Part shown: piece by piece, positions 1 to 12,074 of the stretch
Layout of the letters: each line of letters starts with the position of its first letter
Position numbering within the stretch: position 1 is the first letter of the stretch
Assembly (NCBI GenBank): GCA_020744425.1
Contig: JAGMUV010000038.1
Location: 310,001-374,000, forward strand
Direction of reading: 5' to 3'
DNA from: Dactylonectria macrodidyma
Lineage: Eukaryota; Ascomycota; Sordariomycetes; Hypocreales; Nectriaceae
DNA length: 64,000 nucleotides
Notes under the pieces: generated by a model
Database searches by the model: none
Seen by the model: only the letters and a program-made list of their open reading frames with translations
What the model was told of the DNA's origin: nothing
Program-made: the position numbers and the translations under genes

Positions 1-807
1 AGCTCCTTTCTGGGTTGAAACCCCTCACTCAGGAGCTGGGTATCTTCAAAACGACCCCGCCATCTCGGGGCCATTCACGCCCCCCTACCAATCGGTCAAA
101 GAGACGACGCCAGGCATTGATGAGCCGAGTGTTCACCGACTCGCGATCTTCTAACGCTACAACGCGGGTTGTCCAGAATACAGACAAGCTCACTGTTGTG
201 GCTCGATCGGACCCCGAACGCGGGACTGGGTATCTCTATAGTGTTTAGATCGCACGCCGACGAATTAAGCTGGGGACAAAAAGGGCGTCAGATCGCGTCG
301 CCATTGCGGAGACCCGCCCTCTTGACAAGGCCAATCTGTTAGGGAGTCTGTTTCCAACGGGCAGGAGGAATACAATTATCATAATCATTCAACACCAAAA
401 AAAAAAAAAAGCTGCTCGGTTCCTTGGGATTTGCTACCTGTGTCATGTCGCCTGGGTTGGAATTCTCGTGTGCATTGGTCATAACGAGCGGGTGTTGGAT
501 ACAATGACAAACATTGTATCATAAGGGAACAGGACGTCACCCAACTTGTGCCGGGATTACTTCCTCTCGTGGTCGGGTGCGCCTGGACCGCGTTTAGTGT
601 CAAACCCCTGAGCGCATTCTGCGCAGGATATACAGACGTAACCTGCAAAATGATAACGTCATGACTTGATGCTTTAACGCGGACGCGGAATGCTCTCTGT
701 AGACATCGGCACCACTCATGATGGGGCGTGCATAGTGTGCGCACTACTGTGGGTATGTCCGCTCGGTGCATGGGCTGGGTGATCGGTACCGCGAATACGG
801 AGTAGGT

Positions 808-843
808 GGAAACACAATCGGAAACACAATCGGAAACACAATC
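808..843. repeat. 12-bp tandem repeat, three copies
   Basis: The unit GGAAACACAATC is repeated three times in a row without change. It is a short minisatellite and no gene spans it convincingly. Confidence 0.85.
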
Positions 844-2142
844 GGAGAGCACATCCAGGTACACATGTGTCCCTCAGTACATCCCCCCTGCTCTCGTGGA
901 TGGACAATGCCCAGCTTCGTTATCGCGTGTGTTAGGGCGCGTCTGCCTTCAACGCGTCCTGTGGCTTTTCATGGTACCCCGCGCGGCATGAGTTGAATCA
1001 CACCTTCCAGTCAGCGCGGACAAAGCATCCTTGTCAAATTGATGCCGACTCCAAGCACTGCGTGAACGAATTGTCAGATGGCTGCAGGTGCCCTGCATTT
1101 ACTCCGAACTGCGCCAAGAGAGTATCCCCGGCCCTGGCCCTGTATCCAGCTAACTCAGCCGCATCCAGCATCACAGGTTGCATGTACTCTGGGCTGGCCG
1201 GTTGGCATTACGGATAACTACCACCTCGTTCATTGACCAACAACAGCAAGGATAGTGTCCACCGGGCTCTAAACTCATGCAAGAGATCATTTCCTAACTG
1301 AGGGGGCGGCCGCGTCACCAATTCAACCAGGACTGGTGACTGGTTAGTGGAAATTTTGAAGCCCGAAGCCCCAGTCCCTTGCTGGATGCCTCCGTGCGGC
1401 CTCAACGGAATGTCTAACTTAGATCCCAAGGGTTGCCAGATTTAATCGACTGCAATACGAAGCAGGCCTTCGCACCAATAGCGCGGCCGCCTCGCGGCCT
1501 TCAGACACGGTCATTCAAATGCCTTGCAGTCACAAGCAGCTGCTCAGTGTCCAGAGCACGGTGGGTGGATACATGCGAGTGCAGCTTAGTTGCATGTAGC
1601 ACGTAAGTACCGGGCCAACGATATGTCCAATCCAAGGACACAGGCTTGCTTTTGACAGACCCGACCACGTCCCCATCATGGGCTCGAGGCCTTGGGGCTG
1701 GGCGGCGTGAGCACACTGTGGTACACAGTACTGACAACGGACACACCAACAGATGCGCACAGGGCAGGTTCTTATTGAAGCTAACTTCTAAAATACAAGT
1801 GACTTAAATAACGGTCACTACAACGTGGCTAAGCGCTCGCCTGAGATCGTTGCGCCTGGCCGGCCAATGGCCCCAAAATGCATCGTATTGCCCTAATTAG
1901 ACAGCATAGCCCAGTTTTGTTCCAGTACCCCCAGCCTACCTGGCCCATATCTCCAGGAACACCTCGTTCCATCCCGGCTTTTTGATCGTATGGTTTATGC
2001 CCTGTGCAGGGAGGGTAACATACAAAATGTCAGAACTTCGAATCGTTGGCCGAAATGAGTGCGAGTGTGGATACACGAGAATCCACAGGCACCGCAATCC
2101 AATGCTGGGTACAGAAGGAGGATGTTACGAGCAGAAAGATCA

Positions 2143-2184
2143 ACCAGGTTATGGTTTACTACGTTGGGGACCTTGACCGTCACA
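2143..2184 (+). repeat. Fragment of the Gypsy-type LTR also found at 35225-35695
   Basis: About 42 bp, ending in TTGACCGTCACA, match the right end of the solo LTR at 35225-35695 with few mismatches. The rest of the LTR is not recognisable upstream, so this is a decayed or truncated copy. Confidence 0.6.
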
Positions 2185-2639
2185 GAGGAGCCCATGCAAT
2201 CTTTATGTGGCTCGTATTTGGGTCGCTACATTCCCACTCCCCTGGGGAAAAAAACACCGGAATTCACCCACCCGACATCGTGATGACTCCCTTGACTTCA
2301 TTTCTTCAATTTGACCACCATATTGAAGACTAGTTCAATTGAAACATATGTTATTATAAACTTTAAAGCTTAGGCTATTAGCCATTTCTTCTCACTTTTA
2401 AATTGATGCAGTCTTGGAGGCGCTTTAGCATGAATAAACACATGCGATTTATGCTGTGGTACCTGTAGTCCGGTGTTTTTTTCCCCACTAGCCACTCCGA
2501 CTACGTCGCGGAGTCACAGGGGTTGAATGGTGGGTTTACTTGCCCAGGGATCATTGATAGCCAACGAAAATGCGCAACGGATGTGTTAAATAGTGGCAAA
2601 AGGAAGCTTATGGAAATAGCTTGAAAGGCTGACAATTAT

Positions 2640-2797
2640 TGTCATCAAAGATGATAGTTGCCACCTATTGCCACAGGCTTAGCAAGCAGCTTCCAGTTGA
2701 TTCCACATAGCATAGGAAAGGCATAGAGAGCTTGCTCCGAGACCTCAAGTAGCGAGGAAGAAGAGGAATCATATACAATTCACCCCAATATCTGACA
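2640..2797 (+). repeat. Degenerate solo LTR of the Copia-1 family
   Basis: The stretch starts TGTCATC and ends TCTGACA. It follows the Copia-1 LTR (44597-44772) through the block around TTGCCACCTATTGCCAC, the 'aggcttagcaa..cagctt' block and the terminal 'caccccaatat' block. It is about 158 bp against 176 bp for the intact LTR. No 5-bp target duplication remains, so it is an old relic. Confidence 0.7.
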
Positions 2798-4094
2798 GGA
2801 TGAGGTTCTAGAAAAGGCTGGTTTTCTTTCGATCGGTCTATGTCACGATCATCCTTCTACACAGGCTTTTAGGTGCTGATATAATAAACTTAGACTAGTA
2901 ACATGTTTAAATGCTGTTTCCATGGGAGCCCTCACAAGAAGCTGTCATAGTGCACTATGGCACTCTGGCAGGCGATCTTCTTGATTCACCACCAAGCCGC
3001 TCTCCTATTAAGTCGACGGAGAAACCACCAGTAGACTTAAGCACAGCTTCCGTTGCACCGCCCCTGCCGACAGAAAAAAAGCCGCGCCCCACCCATAGAC
3101 GCCCCAACAACCTCCGCCGCAGGCTCTTCATCTTAGTCGATTTCGCGTACCGGTACTTTAGAATCTCAAGGTGAAGATCAATCTTGTTCACCTCCTGCAG
3201 AAACGTTGTGTCCTTCGCAAAATAAAGAACACTGTCGTGGATCCTCAAAGTGACGAAGCATATAATTATGCGTTCGTTCTGAATTGCCTTGACGCCCTCA
3301 AGACGATAGTCTTCAAGTGTTATTCAGGCTCCCACTCCAGGTGACCACTTTGCGCTTCCCACTTGGCGTGTTGTAGGGCAGTCTTTTGTCCTACACTCCG
3401 AGAGATTTCCAGGGTATTTCCTCTAGGCTCCGCACCAAAACAAGGCTCTCCAGTAACTGTTGAAACAAAAAGGGATACGTCCCAGAAGGCGATTGAGACT
3501 TATATTCAACAGTAACACCGTCAAACACAGACATCGTGAATCTCTCATCCTCTAACAACTTTGTGATGAATGGGACTGTTTTTCCTCCTTATCCCTGATA
3601 AGGAAATCTATATGAGGAACCGTCCTCCACTGCCAATACTCTATGGCATCCTCGCCAACGTTCTCTCCAGAATCCTGGAGCCGGGCGAACTCTGGGTTGA
3701 CAAAATGCCGTATGCCTTGAGGAACTTGTTCCGAAAGGTTCTTTCTTCCGTGCCCTCTTCCGCGCCCACCATCGCTGCGCCACAGTCCATGAGCATGCCT
3801 GGCTACCAACCTTAGCCAGGCGGCTCTGCAAATTTGCTAGTGGGCTCTGCAAGTTGGTCAATTGGAGTGTCACGTGCCTATACATTCAAGTCATAGAAAT
3901 AAAAAATTCTGCCATTGTATTCTATTCTAGGGGATGCTCTCCTCCCTTAGGGTGTGCGACAGGTCCATCGCTTGGTCTATGGTTATGGACATGTTGACTA
4001 GCGTGAGAGGACAATGGTCCGATGGCGTCCAGTGAGTTGCTGAGGTCCTGATTCCGTGTGATCGAAGCGATATTGACTCCGGCTTCCTCAACTC
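2798..4094. other. Intergenic region downstream of the NLR gene, no supportable gene
   Basis: Short open frames occur at 2955-3248 (minus) and 3570-3815 (plus) but show no family motif, signal peptide or splice structure that I can support. A segment of about 25 bp around 3731 recurs near 20920. Confidence 0.5.
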
Positions 4095-7000
4095 TCACCA
4101 ATCCGTAGCCCGGTCCTCGAACCCCAGATCGCTACTTGAGTGCTCGCTTGGACTGTCGTCGGAGTCGGATTCTTCTTGATGGGAGTGTATTGCTAAATCT
4201 AACAGGCTGGCAATGTCACAACGCCTCTCTTCTTCTGCCAGGTCCCGTGGCTCCTGGCCAGCTTTGTCCTTCGCGTAGACATCCGCCCCGTTTTCGAGTA
4301 GCACCTGAACAGCAACTCTCCTGCCATGAAATACAGCCCATGACAGTGCGGTCCGACCTTTCTCTCTGTCTTTCGACTCGATGTTTGCCCCTCTATCGAG
4401 TAGCAGCTGAATAACAGCTCTGCAGTCTAGCCTGCCTCGCGGCTTCGCGTCACCCGGCTCATCAGGATCAGGATCTGGACCCGGTAGCCACTCGATCTCT
4501 GGGTCGCGTTCTGTCCCTGCTGCCAGCAAGAGCGGCGTCCAACCTTGCTCGTCGGCAGATTCGGCATCGGCTCCTTTGTCGAGCAGGACCTTGATGCTGG
4601 CTTCATCCCACTTCTCGGCGGCCCATGAGAGTGGAGTCCGAGCTTGTTCGTCTCGCGACTCAATGTCAGCTGCCATGTCAATCAAAATCTCAACAACGTC
4701 CGCGGGTCCGTTCTCGGTCAACCGCTGTGTTGATGCCTGCTTCTGGGCGGCGTCGATTCGCTTGTCCAGCAGTATCTCGACGGCCATCCTCTGGCCCTGC
4801 ACAACGGCGAATAGTAGCTGAGTCACGCTGTCAGCTTGGCTAGTCTCGAAGCAAGCCCCCCCTTGATCGATGAGCTGCGCGGCTGCCATCCCGCGTCCTT
4901 TCTGGACAGCCAACAATAACGGCGTTCTACCCTGTTTGTCTCTTGACTCCACATCTGCTCCGTGCTCGAGCAGCATTTGGACGACGACAACGAATCCTCG
5001 TTCGGCTGCCCACGAAAGTGGTGTCCGACCTTGGTCGTCTGTTGTCTCGATATCGACTCTCCGGTCTAGCAAATACTTAACAACATCGAGGCATCGGTCT
5101 CTGGGAGACTTCGTCTTGGCGTCCCCCTCGACATGATAAAGAAGACCGCTGTATCCTCGCTGTACGGCCAGCGAGAGCGGTGTTCGACCTTGTTCATCTC
5201 TCGCTTCAATATCAGCTCCCCTGCAGTCCAGGAGTTCGACCATAGCTCGGCAATGTTGCGAAGACATCCTGAAAAGGTGTACGGCAGACGCCTGAGCTCC
5301 ATGATCGAACAACACCTTTGCCACACCAACCCGATGACCGTACATTGCCTCGCTCAACGCTGAGCGGCGGAGATGGCTTGATTCGACGTGAGCCCCCCTC
5401 TGGAGCAGCAGTTTGACAATGATCTCAAAACCCCCTTGAGCTGCCGCTGTCAACGGTGTTTGGCTGTATTTTGTTGTCGATTCCACGTCAGCGCCTTTGT
5501 CGAGTAGGAGCGTAACCGTTCCTTCGTGGCCATGAAGAGCCGCGAAATATATCGGCGTTAGCCCCTGGTTGTCTTTTGACTTCACATCGGCTTTATTGTC
5601 GACCAACAACTTCACAACCGCCTCTCGTCCCTCTGCCGCGGCCCATGAAAGCGGCGATCGACCTTCGTTATCTTTAGTCTCCACGCTGGCTCCCTTCGCA
5701 AGTAGCAATGTAACGATCGCTTCGTGTCCCTGCTCGGCGGCCCATGATAGTGGCGTCCGACCTCTCTTATCGACTGGATCTGGTGTTGCAACGGAGCTGC
5801 CAAGCATAGCGTCGACATACACATGCAGCCCGAAGTATGTTGCCAGGTGCAAGCCTGTCCCGTAAATATCCAATTCCAGTGAGTATTCGTCGGTTGCCCA
5901 TTCATCGTCTGGCTGTTCGGCGTGGTCCAATAATTCATACTCAAAGGGGTCATTTTCGACGATTAATACTTGGCTGGACGCATTAGCCTTCCTGTTGCTC
6001 TCAAGAAAGCTCATGATTATGTGACTCGTCTGCGAATCTGACAGAACATGATGACCCCAATGCAAGGAAGCGTAGCAGTAAAGTGTGTAATATGAATCCC
6101 GGATGTTGTACTGGCGCATTGTGCGGCAAGGTCCGCTCCAGAAAAGGTCAAGTGAGAGGTAGGTGGCGCAGGTTTCGGCCAGATAAGACTGGGCGTCCGG
6201 AAACCAACGGCTACAGGTTTCCCTAAGGTACTGCTGCGTTGTATAATGCACCAAACGCACGATGTCACTCTCCTCATCGATGGTGACTAGGCCCGCGCAC
6301 GCTGAGACGAGATCTTTCGCTGGGCAGATGTTCTCAAAGTCGAAGGTCGTCTGTCCAATGATGACGGCGATGGCATCCTCAAGTTCACGTGCCCGCAATG
6401 GTCTCTTGGCAAAAGTGATCCACGAGAGAACCTGTTTTGCGATCTCAGCCTGGTCAGCAAGCTGTCCCTCGATTCGTTCCATGGCAACATCGTAAGCGCG
6501 GTGGTATGCCTGCGAGCCTGCCGGCAGCTCTCTCAATGCGGAGCGGACAGCCGTGGCTGATTTCTTCCCTTTGAGGGAGTCGAGGTTGAGTTGTGCGAGA
6601 AGAAACCTTGCATCATGTTAACGCGATACATTGAGAGTATCTGGCAGCAGGGACGTACATTCCATCGGCGGCGTGAAGAATGCCCTTCTTGATTTCGTCC
6701 TGCAAGGCAGGACTACGAGATGCACATTTCGGTAGCTCCTGGGCACGACCTTCCAAGTAGGCGAGGATATCTTGGTCAGCCGCCCGGATTTCCAGAGTGG
6801 CACTTCCGTCAAACTCTTCAATAATGTCGGGGATATGCCGCGACGTCGCAAAGAGTTTTGCGTGACACTTTTGTTGGAGATTCTTGAGTTCGCGGAGAAA
6901 TTGGGTCCGAGAGCCATCCGAGTCGTCGCACTCATCAAGGGCGTCGATGATAATGAAAACTCTAGAGTATAGAGCGGCAACGCACGGAAGCACCTTCAAA

Positions 7001-8052
7001 ATGTCCTGCAACGACGGCCGCGTCACGCCACTTTTGCCGGCGTGCTGCTTATGGAGGTCATTGAGTTCGCTCGGCAAGGAGGATCGACAACCGCTTAACT
7101 GCTTCAGGATATTCGCAAGCAAATCTTCGACTTCCTGTTCATGTTTCTGTTCATGCTGGCGTAGATAATCCAGATAAACGTAGGCGATACCTGTGTTCTC
7201 GTCATCCCCATAGTGCGTAACGAGGTCTTGTACTACCATCGACGTCAGGATCGTCTTTCCCGCTCCAGGGATTCCTGGGCAGAAGAGAGTGCTGCCAGTC
7301 TCAATCCATCCTTTGTATTCGTCTGAGTTGAGGAGCCATGTCCCAGTGCCCTCCTGTTGCCGGTTGGTAAGATTGCTATGCCGGATAGCATAATCAACGG
7401 GTGTCAGCCAGTCAAGAATGGCTCTGCGCTTGACTGCGGTTTCCTGATGGTCGTGACGACTATGCAGTCCGTGTATCTTGTCTCCGAGGTCCTTCTGTGA
7501 TTCCTCGACACGCTGAAGGCCGCCGGTGACCTCTCTCAACTGCGCCTCGTTCTCGTCGGAACTCCTCTTGACAGCGTCGATCAGCTCGTCAAGCTGCTTT
7601 TGGTTGTCTCTTGCCGTTTTTCTGATCTCCTGGACCAGCCGCAGGCAATCCATGTTCAAGGCCAGCCCTAGCAGAGACTTTTCACGCTCTATCGCCGCGA
7701 GCAGCTTATCGACCTCGTCATCATTAAAGGGCCATGCAACGGCCGATGTGACCTTCTTGACACCTCTTCTCGGCTGGAGTTTGGACTGGACAATGCTCAG
7801 AGCAGCCGATAACCGAGCCAAAGGTGCTTCGGGGGCGTCGATAACCTTGATCATCTCGGACCATCCTTCTCCCTCTTCGCAATCATCGACCTCGTCCATG
7901 ATCCTCTGAAGGACCTGCTCGCAAGCCCGCACCGACTCCCGGAGGCGTTTGCGCTCCTTCGTCGACCCTGATACTCCATTTATGTATCCGACCACCTTGG
8001 AAGAGAGCTGTATGACGGCTATGACGCTCGCCGTGGCGCCGAGAGGTTCCAT
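4095..8052 (-). CDS. NACHT-ankyrin NLR-like (STAND) protein
   Basis: This is a fungal NLR-type protein of about 1301 aa in two exons. Intron 6607-6658 starts GTACGT and ends AG, and splicing joins an interrupted 'ADGM' to 'FLLAQ'. I chose the start at 8052 because MEPLGATASVIAV is the usual start of this family; an ATG 25 codons upstream (8127) is also in frame. Order: a helical N-terminal domain like those of fungal STAND proteins (about 1-200, coiled coil near 140-200); NACHT with P-loop GIPGAGKT near residue 260 and Walker B IIIDALDEC near 370; a winged-helix-like segment near 530-640; then about 15 ankyrin repeats near 715-1270, several with GRTPLSWAAE cores. Family members act as intracellular sensors in nonself recognition or programmed cell death; this role is inferred. 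The ligand is unknown. Both frames are intact. Confidence 0.9.
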
Positions 8053-8244
8053 CCGAAATACGCACCCCCGTGCAGCTCTGTGGATGATCGTGAGCTCCCC
8101 GTCGACCCGGGTTGTCTTATTCGGCACTGAGGGACGTGACTGAAGCGAATGTATATGAACAAGTTTTGTCTGAATGAAATATATCGTCTTGGAGAAGGAA
8201 GTGTGTGCGCGTTGCAGCCTTGCGCCCCAGGAGCAGATGTCAAC

Positions 8245-8773
8245 TTTACCTCAGCAAGCTCAGGCCCGTGCGTCCGTGCGCCAAGGCGCGCTAACCTAAT
8301 CGGTAGAACGTACGCAAAGGGCCTGAGCCAAATTCGCACTTTTTTGATGTGGTTGTCGTTCGTCCACTCTGAAATATGCGACGCGGCGAGCACTCAGAGC
8401 AAGCCAGATAGTCTTAGCGTCTTTTGCGGGGCGATCTTCAAACGAGTGTCATTGACGGATGGCGAGAGCAAAGAGGCGGCAGACTTGGTACCCACGGATA
8501 TGGCCAAAGACGGCGACGAAGCTTCGCGCACCACATGTAAAGTAATATTAGATAACTTGGTGATGGACATCATTTAATTGAATTGAAGTGAATTGAGGGT
8601 TAACGTGCCTTGTCACAGGCATTTCTGCCTTATACTTGCGTGTTTTCAGAGTGGACGAACGACAACCGCACCAAAAAAGTGCGAATTTGGCTCAGGCCCT
8701 TTGCGTACGTTCTACCGATTAGGTTAGCGCGCCTTGGCGCACGGACGCACGGGCCTGAGCTTGCTGAGGTAAA
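8245..8773. repeat. Foldback element with about 130-bp inverted arms
   Basis: Arms 8245-8374 and 8644-8773 are near-perfect inverted copies separated by about 269 bp. Both arms contain GGGCCTGAG and the GCGCGCTAACCTAATCGG block. Only a few mismatches distinguish the arms (for example gatgtgg against ggtgcgg). No transposase frame lies in the spacer, so a non-autonomous foldback or MITE-like element is likely. I could not fix a target duplication. Confidence 0.8.
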
Positions 8774-8821
8774 TGTCAACTTCAGCGCCTAAGTCACGTG
8801 GCGGGAGTTGTTGCGTGCTAA

Positions 8822-8940
8822 GTTACCTCAGGCGCTCAGACCCACTGGGCGCGCTTAACAGCGCGACGCCTTCCCTAAAGGGGTAATGGCTCCCAGAGGG
8901 CCTGAGAGATTTTTGACACGATTTGGTGGGCCATCCCCCA
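8822..8940. repeat. Dispersed repeat, inverted partner at 20741-20846
   Basis: The stretch from GTTACCTCAGGC through GGGCCTGAGAGATTTTTG to the GGTGGGCCATCCC end matches the reverse complement of 20741-20846. The middle third is divergent. The family is not one I recognise. Confidence 0.7.
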
Positions 8941-8992
8941 ACTTCCTAATTCAGCCGAAGGCTGACTCTACATTAATGCTTTGGTGCAGACA

Positions 8993-9186
8993 GGTCAAAA
9001 AGTTTCTCCAGCTCTGATTGGTCCAAATGGCCGCAAATCGTTCAACGATTGGACGTCTGCCGTTTTAAAGTGGGCCCCAGTTGTATGGGGCTCAAAAAGT
9101 TTCTCGGGCCTTTATTGGCCCAAATTTGTATGGACGGCCGCAAAACGTGCAACAACTGGATGACGGCCTCAAAAAAGTGGGACCAT
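8993..9186 (+). repeat. Two diverged direct repeats of about 90-95 bp
   Basis: Each unit starts with (g)TCAAAAAGTTTCTC, continues through 'attggyccaaat' and a 'ggccgcaaa' block, and ends with AAAGTGGG. The second copy starts near 9090. They look like an old tandem duplication. No coding function is seen. Confidence 0.6.
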
Positions 9187-9495
9187 ACTTTAGCAGCTGG
9201 CATTACCCCTGGTTTGTTTACGTTGAATTTCACACACTCCCAGTTTATTTACTTTGGATTTCGTACCCAATGCTGCTTGATGTCTTGCTTTATTGCGCGC
9301 AATGAGTCCGAAGTCTACTCCTCAACAGCTACAAGATGACATAATTTCCATAAGAAACCGGCAGGTGACTTCGTTAGCAATAGGAAATCTGCGGGTAACA
9401 TTAAGAATTGCCTGGAGTGCCGTAATTAGTGCAATTCTCATGTCAGCTGTCTCCGCTCCGTAGGGCATTCAATGCTAACTAAATAAAGAATTCAG

Positions 9496-10080
9496 AGGCG
9501 CGATTCGACCGCCTCGGCCAGCCAGTCGTCCAGGTCAAAGCTAAGAACGTCGGCCCTGGTGCGGCTGCTGCCCCCGATGACAAGGCAGGGAACCTTGCAA
9601 AGCAGATTCCCATACATTAGCGCCCATCTAATGCTGACGTCCAACCTTTAGCAGCCAGTTGGCCTCTGCAACGGCGCTCGCGGTACGATTTACGACATCG
9701 GCTGGGCACCTGGGGCCGGCCCCATCCAAGACCCTCCCTGTGTTGTCATGATGGAGTTTGACAAATACAGCGGACCGGTATTCCTGACCACCGCTGAGAG
9801 CAGGAAGATTATGCCGATTCTCCCAGTAGAGAGGGACTTCCTTATCAGAGCCACTTTCTGCGCCTGCACGCAGTTTCCCCTGCTCGTATGCTACGCAATT
9901 ACCATGCACAAGTCACAAAGTACTACCGAAGACATGATAGTTACAGATCTGTCCTGCCTGGACTTTCGGACTGGTTTAAGCTACGTGGCTATCTCTCGCG
10001 TGAAAATGGTCTACAGGTCTCCCCCAGATGGCATGAAGATGAAGATGAAGATGAGGGATCAGGAGCTTCGGAAACGACAG
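9496..10080 (+). pseudogene. Helitron-type PIF1-like helicase, C-terminal remnant
   Basis: The reading from about 9496, with at least one frameshift and a TAG near 9650, resembles the C-terminal part of PIF1-type helicases carried by Helitrons. The motifs are MLTSNL, LCNGARGTIYDIGWAPG, the CYAITMHKSQS helicase motif and SYVAISRVK. The open part is 9748-10152. N-terminal Rep and most helicase motifs are missing. It probably is the 3' end of a decayed Helitron, since a stable hairpin lies about 130 bp downstream. It is non-functional as it stands. Confidence 0.75.
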
Positions 10081-10207
10081 GTGCTCACGCGGAATCTGTA
10101 CATGTCACATAATGCCAAGAATGGCCATGGCAATGGATCAGTAGGTAGATAATGCAGTAGTAGTAATAGCTTCCCGGCCCGCGGACACACAGCCTTCGGC
10201 TGAGGCT

Positions 10208-10246
10208 ACCCCATGCACCCCATCGCCGCTCCAATGTGCATGGGGT
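10208..10246 (+). other. Perfect 11-bp hairpin, possible Helitron 3' terminus
   Basis: ACCCCATGCAC (10208-10218) pairs perfectly with GTGCATGGGGT (10236-10246) across a 17-nt loop. Helitrons end with a GC-rich hairpin followed by CTRR. Here GTAG follows within about 10 nt, close to that rule but not matching it. The position just after a helicase remnant on the same strand supports the reading. Confidence 0.5.
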
Positions 10247-10336
10247 GATGTAGTATTTTAAGCTCTCCACACTGTGTGCAGCATATACAACGTAACAACA
10301 GCGTCCCTATACAATTCAACTAAGCCGAGACGTACA

Positions 10337-11140
10337 ATGGAAACATCTACATCACCTCTTTCGTCCATCCGTTCTATGAGCGACCTGTCAGCCTTCAACA
10401 CGCCGTCACCTTCGCCAGAGCTCCAGGCGAATACCGACACCGGTATAGGAAGGGAGCGGCGAAATGGCACAGAGAAGCTTAACCTGGTCTGGCGATATAT
10501 TGTTGACGAAATGAACTGGTCTATTGGCGACTTCGTTCATACTCTATGCACCTCTGAGGGTCAAGCGAATACGCGGAGGAAGACAGCGTTTGCCAGAGTC
10601 GCATATCAAGATTTGGCTGTTCTGGACGCATGCATAGGACGCTCTGGGGGTCCAGGTACAGCGGAATCTCGAGGACATTTAATTGAATATTTAGATATCG
10701 GTGCCATAGAGCTGGGGAAGGAAGTTGCGAGCCTGGCCAGGTTCAAACCCTTCCACAGGTCACAAGAGGCTGAAGATGGCGGGTTCGAGCGACTGGACAT
10801 GCGCAAACTCATCGAGACTGCAGAGAAAACATGCCCCTTGCTCCTGCGGACACTCCGTGGTGTGATACAGCCTCACAGCCAAGTCCGAGGACGCTACGAC
10901 AATCTACCACCACAAGTCGACGGGGCTCTGGTCAACATTTTGGCGGTGATGTGTGGATCACAGCGGCGGAATGAGTCTTCTGGATTTCAGCTGCAGCTGA
11001 GTGTATATCTCCATTCCAAAGGCGTTAAGCGACGGCAGATAGAGGCTCTACACCGCCTTGGGCTTTGCTGCTCATATCACAAGACACTGCAAGTGATCAA
11101 GAGACAGTCAGAGGCAGCAGCAGAAGCGGTAACTCTGAGG
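10337..11140 (+). pseudogene. DUF6589-type protein, N-terminal part, split by a hAT element
   Basis: An open frame from ATG 10337 (METSTSPLSS) runs into the inserted hAT element. It contains WRYIVDEMNWSIGDF and LSVYLHSKGVKRRQIEALH, which I recognise as the N-terminal part of fungal DUF6589 proteins of unknown function. The following piece of the same family (TAITAYDNFEQMEHVK) lies at 17869-17945, right after the hAT element. The target duplication CTCTGAGG is the last coding octamer. Even with the hAT removed a poly-G run puts the second piece out of frame, so this gene is dead. Confidence 0.75.
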
Positions 11141-11413
11141 CAGGGTTGAAATCCATGCCACGGAATCCATATATGGATCCACATATGGATCCATATCCAT
11201 TTCCACGCCATTCCATATGGCCTTTAGCAAATCCACATCCATTCCACGTAGCCCCTTCCACATGTGGAAATTGTGGAAATCGTGGAAATGAGTGGATATA
11301 ACCTCGGTACCTAATTATTAGGCGAGGTTTGAAAACAGTTACTACTGCAACTATCTGATTTCCCCGACTAGTAAATAGCCTGCACCAAGTATTTTCTTTG
11401 CCTACAATAATTC

Positions 11414-11990
11414 ATGCCTTTAATTTGCGACCTTGATTGTACAATTTTTGGATCTGGCCACTTTTGTTACTTGATCACACGAAACGCCCACCGTTCGAGA
11501 CAGACAGATGGATGTAACTCTCGATCCCCCCTACCCTCACCACCTACCGAAACTACTGCTCAAAAGCTAGCTACAGCTGTTCCTGAACGAACAGAAGAAG
11601 ACGAACGACGACTTTTTCGACTTTATCAAGGCTGGACCTTTTCCGAGAGAGACGGCCAAGTGCGCCAATGGGTCTATCAGTTCGGCTACGATATCCAGGA
11701 GACCCAGAAGAAGGAACGGCGATGGGTGTGTTGCCTTTGCATCAAGCAGAAGAACCCAAGGCCAAAGAGCTATTCCGTCAAGGGCTTGCAGAACGCCGAG
11801 ATTCACTTGTACGAGGATCATAACGGCATTGTGGATCCCACAGGCAAAAAGCAAAAGGCCAGCAAAAGCAGCTGAGAAAGCACTGCTGCGCAGCCTACCG
11901 GTATGTCAGCCGAGTGCGAGAGGCTATTCTCAACTACTGACCGTAATAGGCTAATTACATGCTACTACGATTGGACTTTGTCAGACGTTT
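11414..11990 (+). pseudogene. hAT transposase remnant (BED finger plus C-terminal scrap)
   Basis: The frame 11414-11875 encodes a BED-type zinc finger: RRWVCCLCIKQKNP, then GLQNAEIHLYEDHNG with the paired His residues. After its stop, 11896-11990 reads as GMSAECERLFSTTDRNRL, the conserved motif of the hAT C-terminal dimerisation domain. The catalytic RNase-H-like core of about 400 aa between them is gone. This agrees with the element being a deletion derivative that can move only with help from a full-length relative. Confidence 0.8.
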
Positions 11991-12032
11991 ACGTAGTTGG
12001 TTGCGTGCTGGCTTGATTAGTTCGTTAGATAG

Positions 12033-12074
12033 GTAGGTAGGTTTTTATTCGCCCGGGGGGACACACCCCAGAGG
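12033..12074 (-). mobile_element. 42-bp dead-on-arrival LINE insertion
   Basis: The last ~34 bp of the LINE-1 3' end (ATTCGCCCGGGGGGACACAC on the plus strand) plus a short GTAG tail are flanked by a perfect 11-bp duplication TCGTTAGATAG (12022-12032 and 12075-12085). It is an extreme 5'-truncated retrotransposition product inside the hAT element. Confidence 0.88.

Larger units (their letters stand above)
1..2639. other. Gene-poor stretch, no supportable gene
   Basis: Only short overlapping open frames without recognisable domains are present on either strand. The stretch holds an A-run near 396-410, a 3 x 12-bp tandem repeat at 808-843 and an LTR-end fragment at 2143-2184. I see no other structure. 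Confidence 0.6.

Noticed and set aside
385..864. A 159-aa minus-strand frame
   Set aside because: It is driven by the 12-bp repeat and an A-run, shows no domain and overlaps other frames of the same quality.
2955..3248. A 97-aa minus-strand frame that begins like a structured protein (RIHDSVLYFAKD)
   Set aside because: No family recognised, low-complexity second half and no supporting splice structure.
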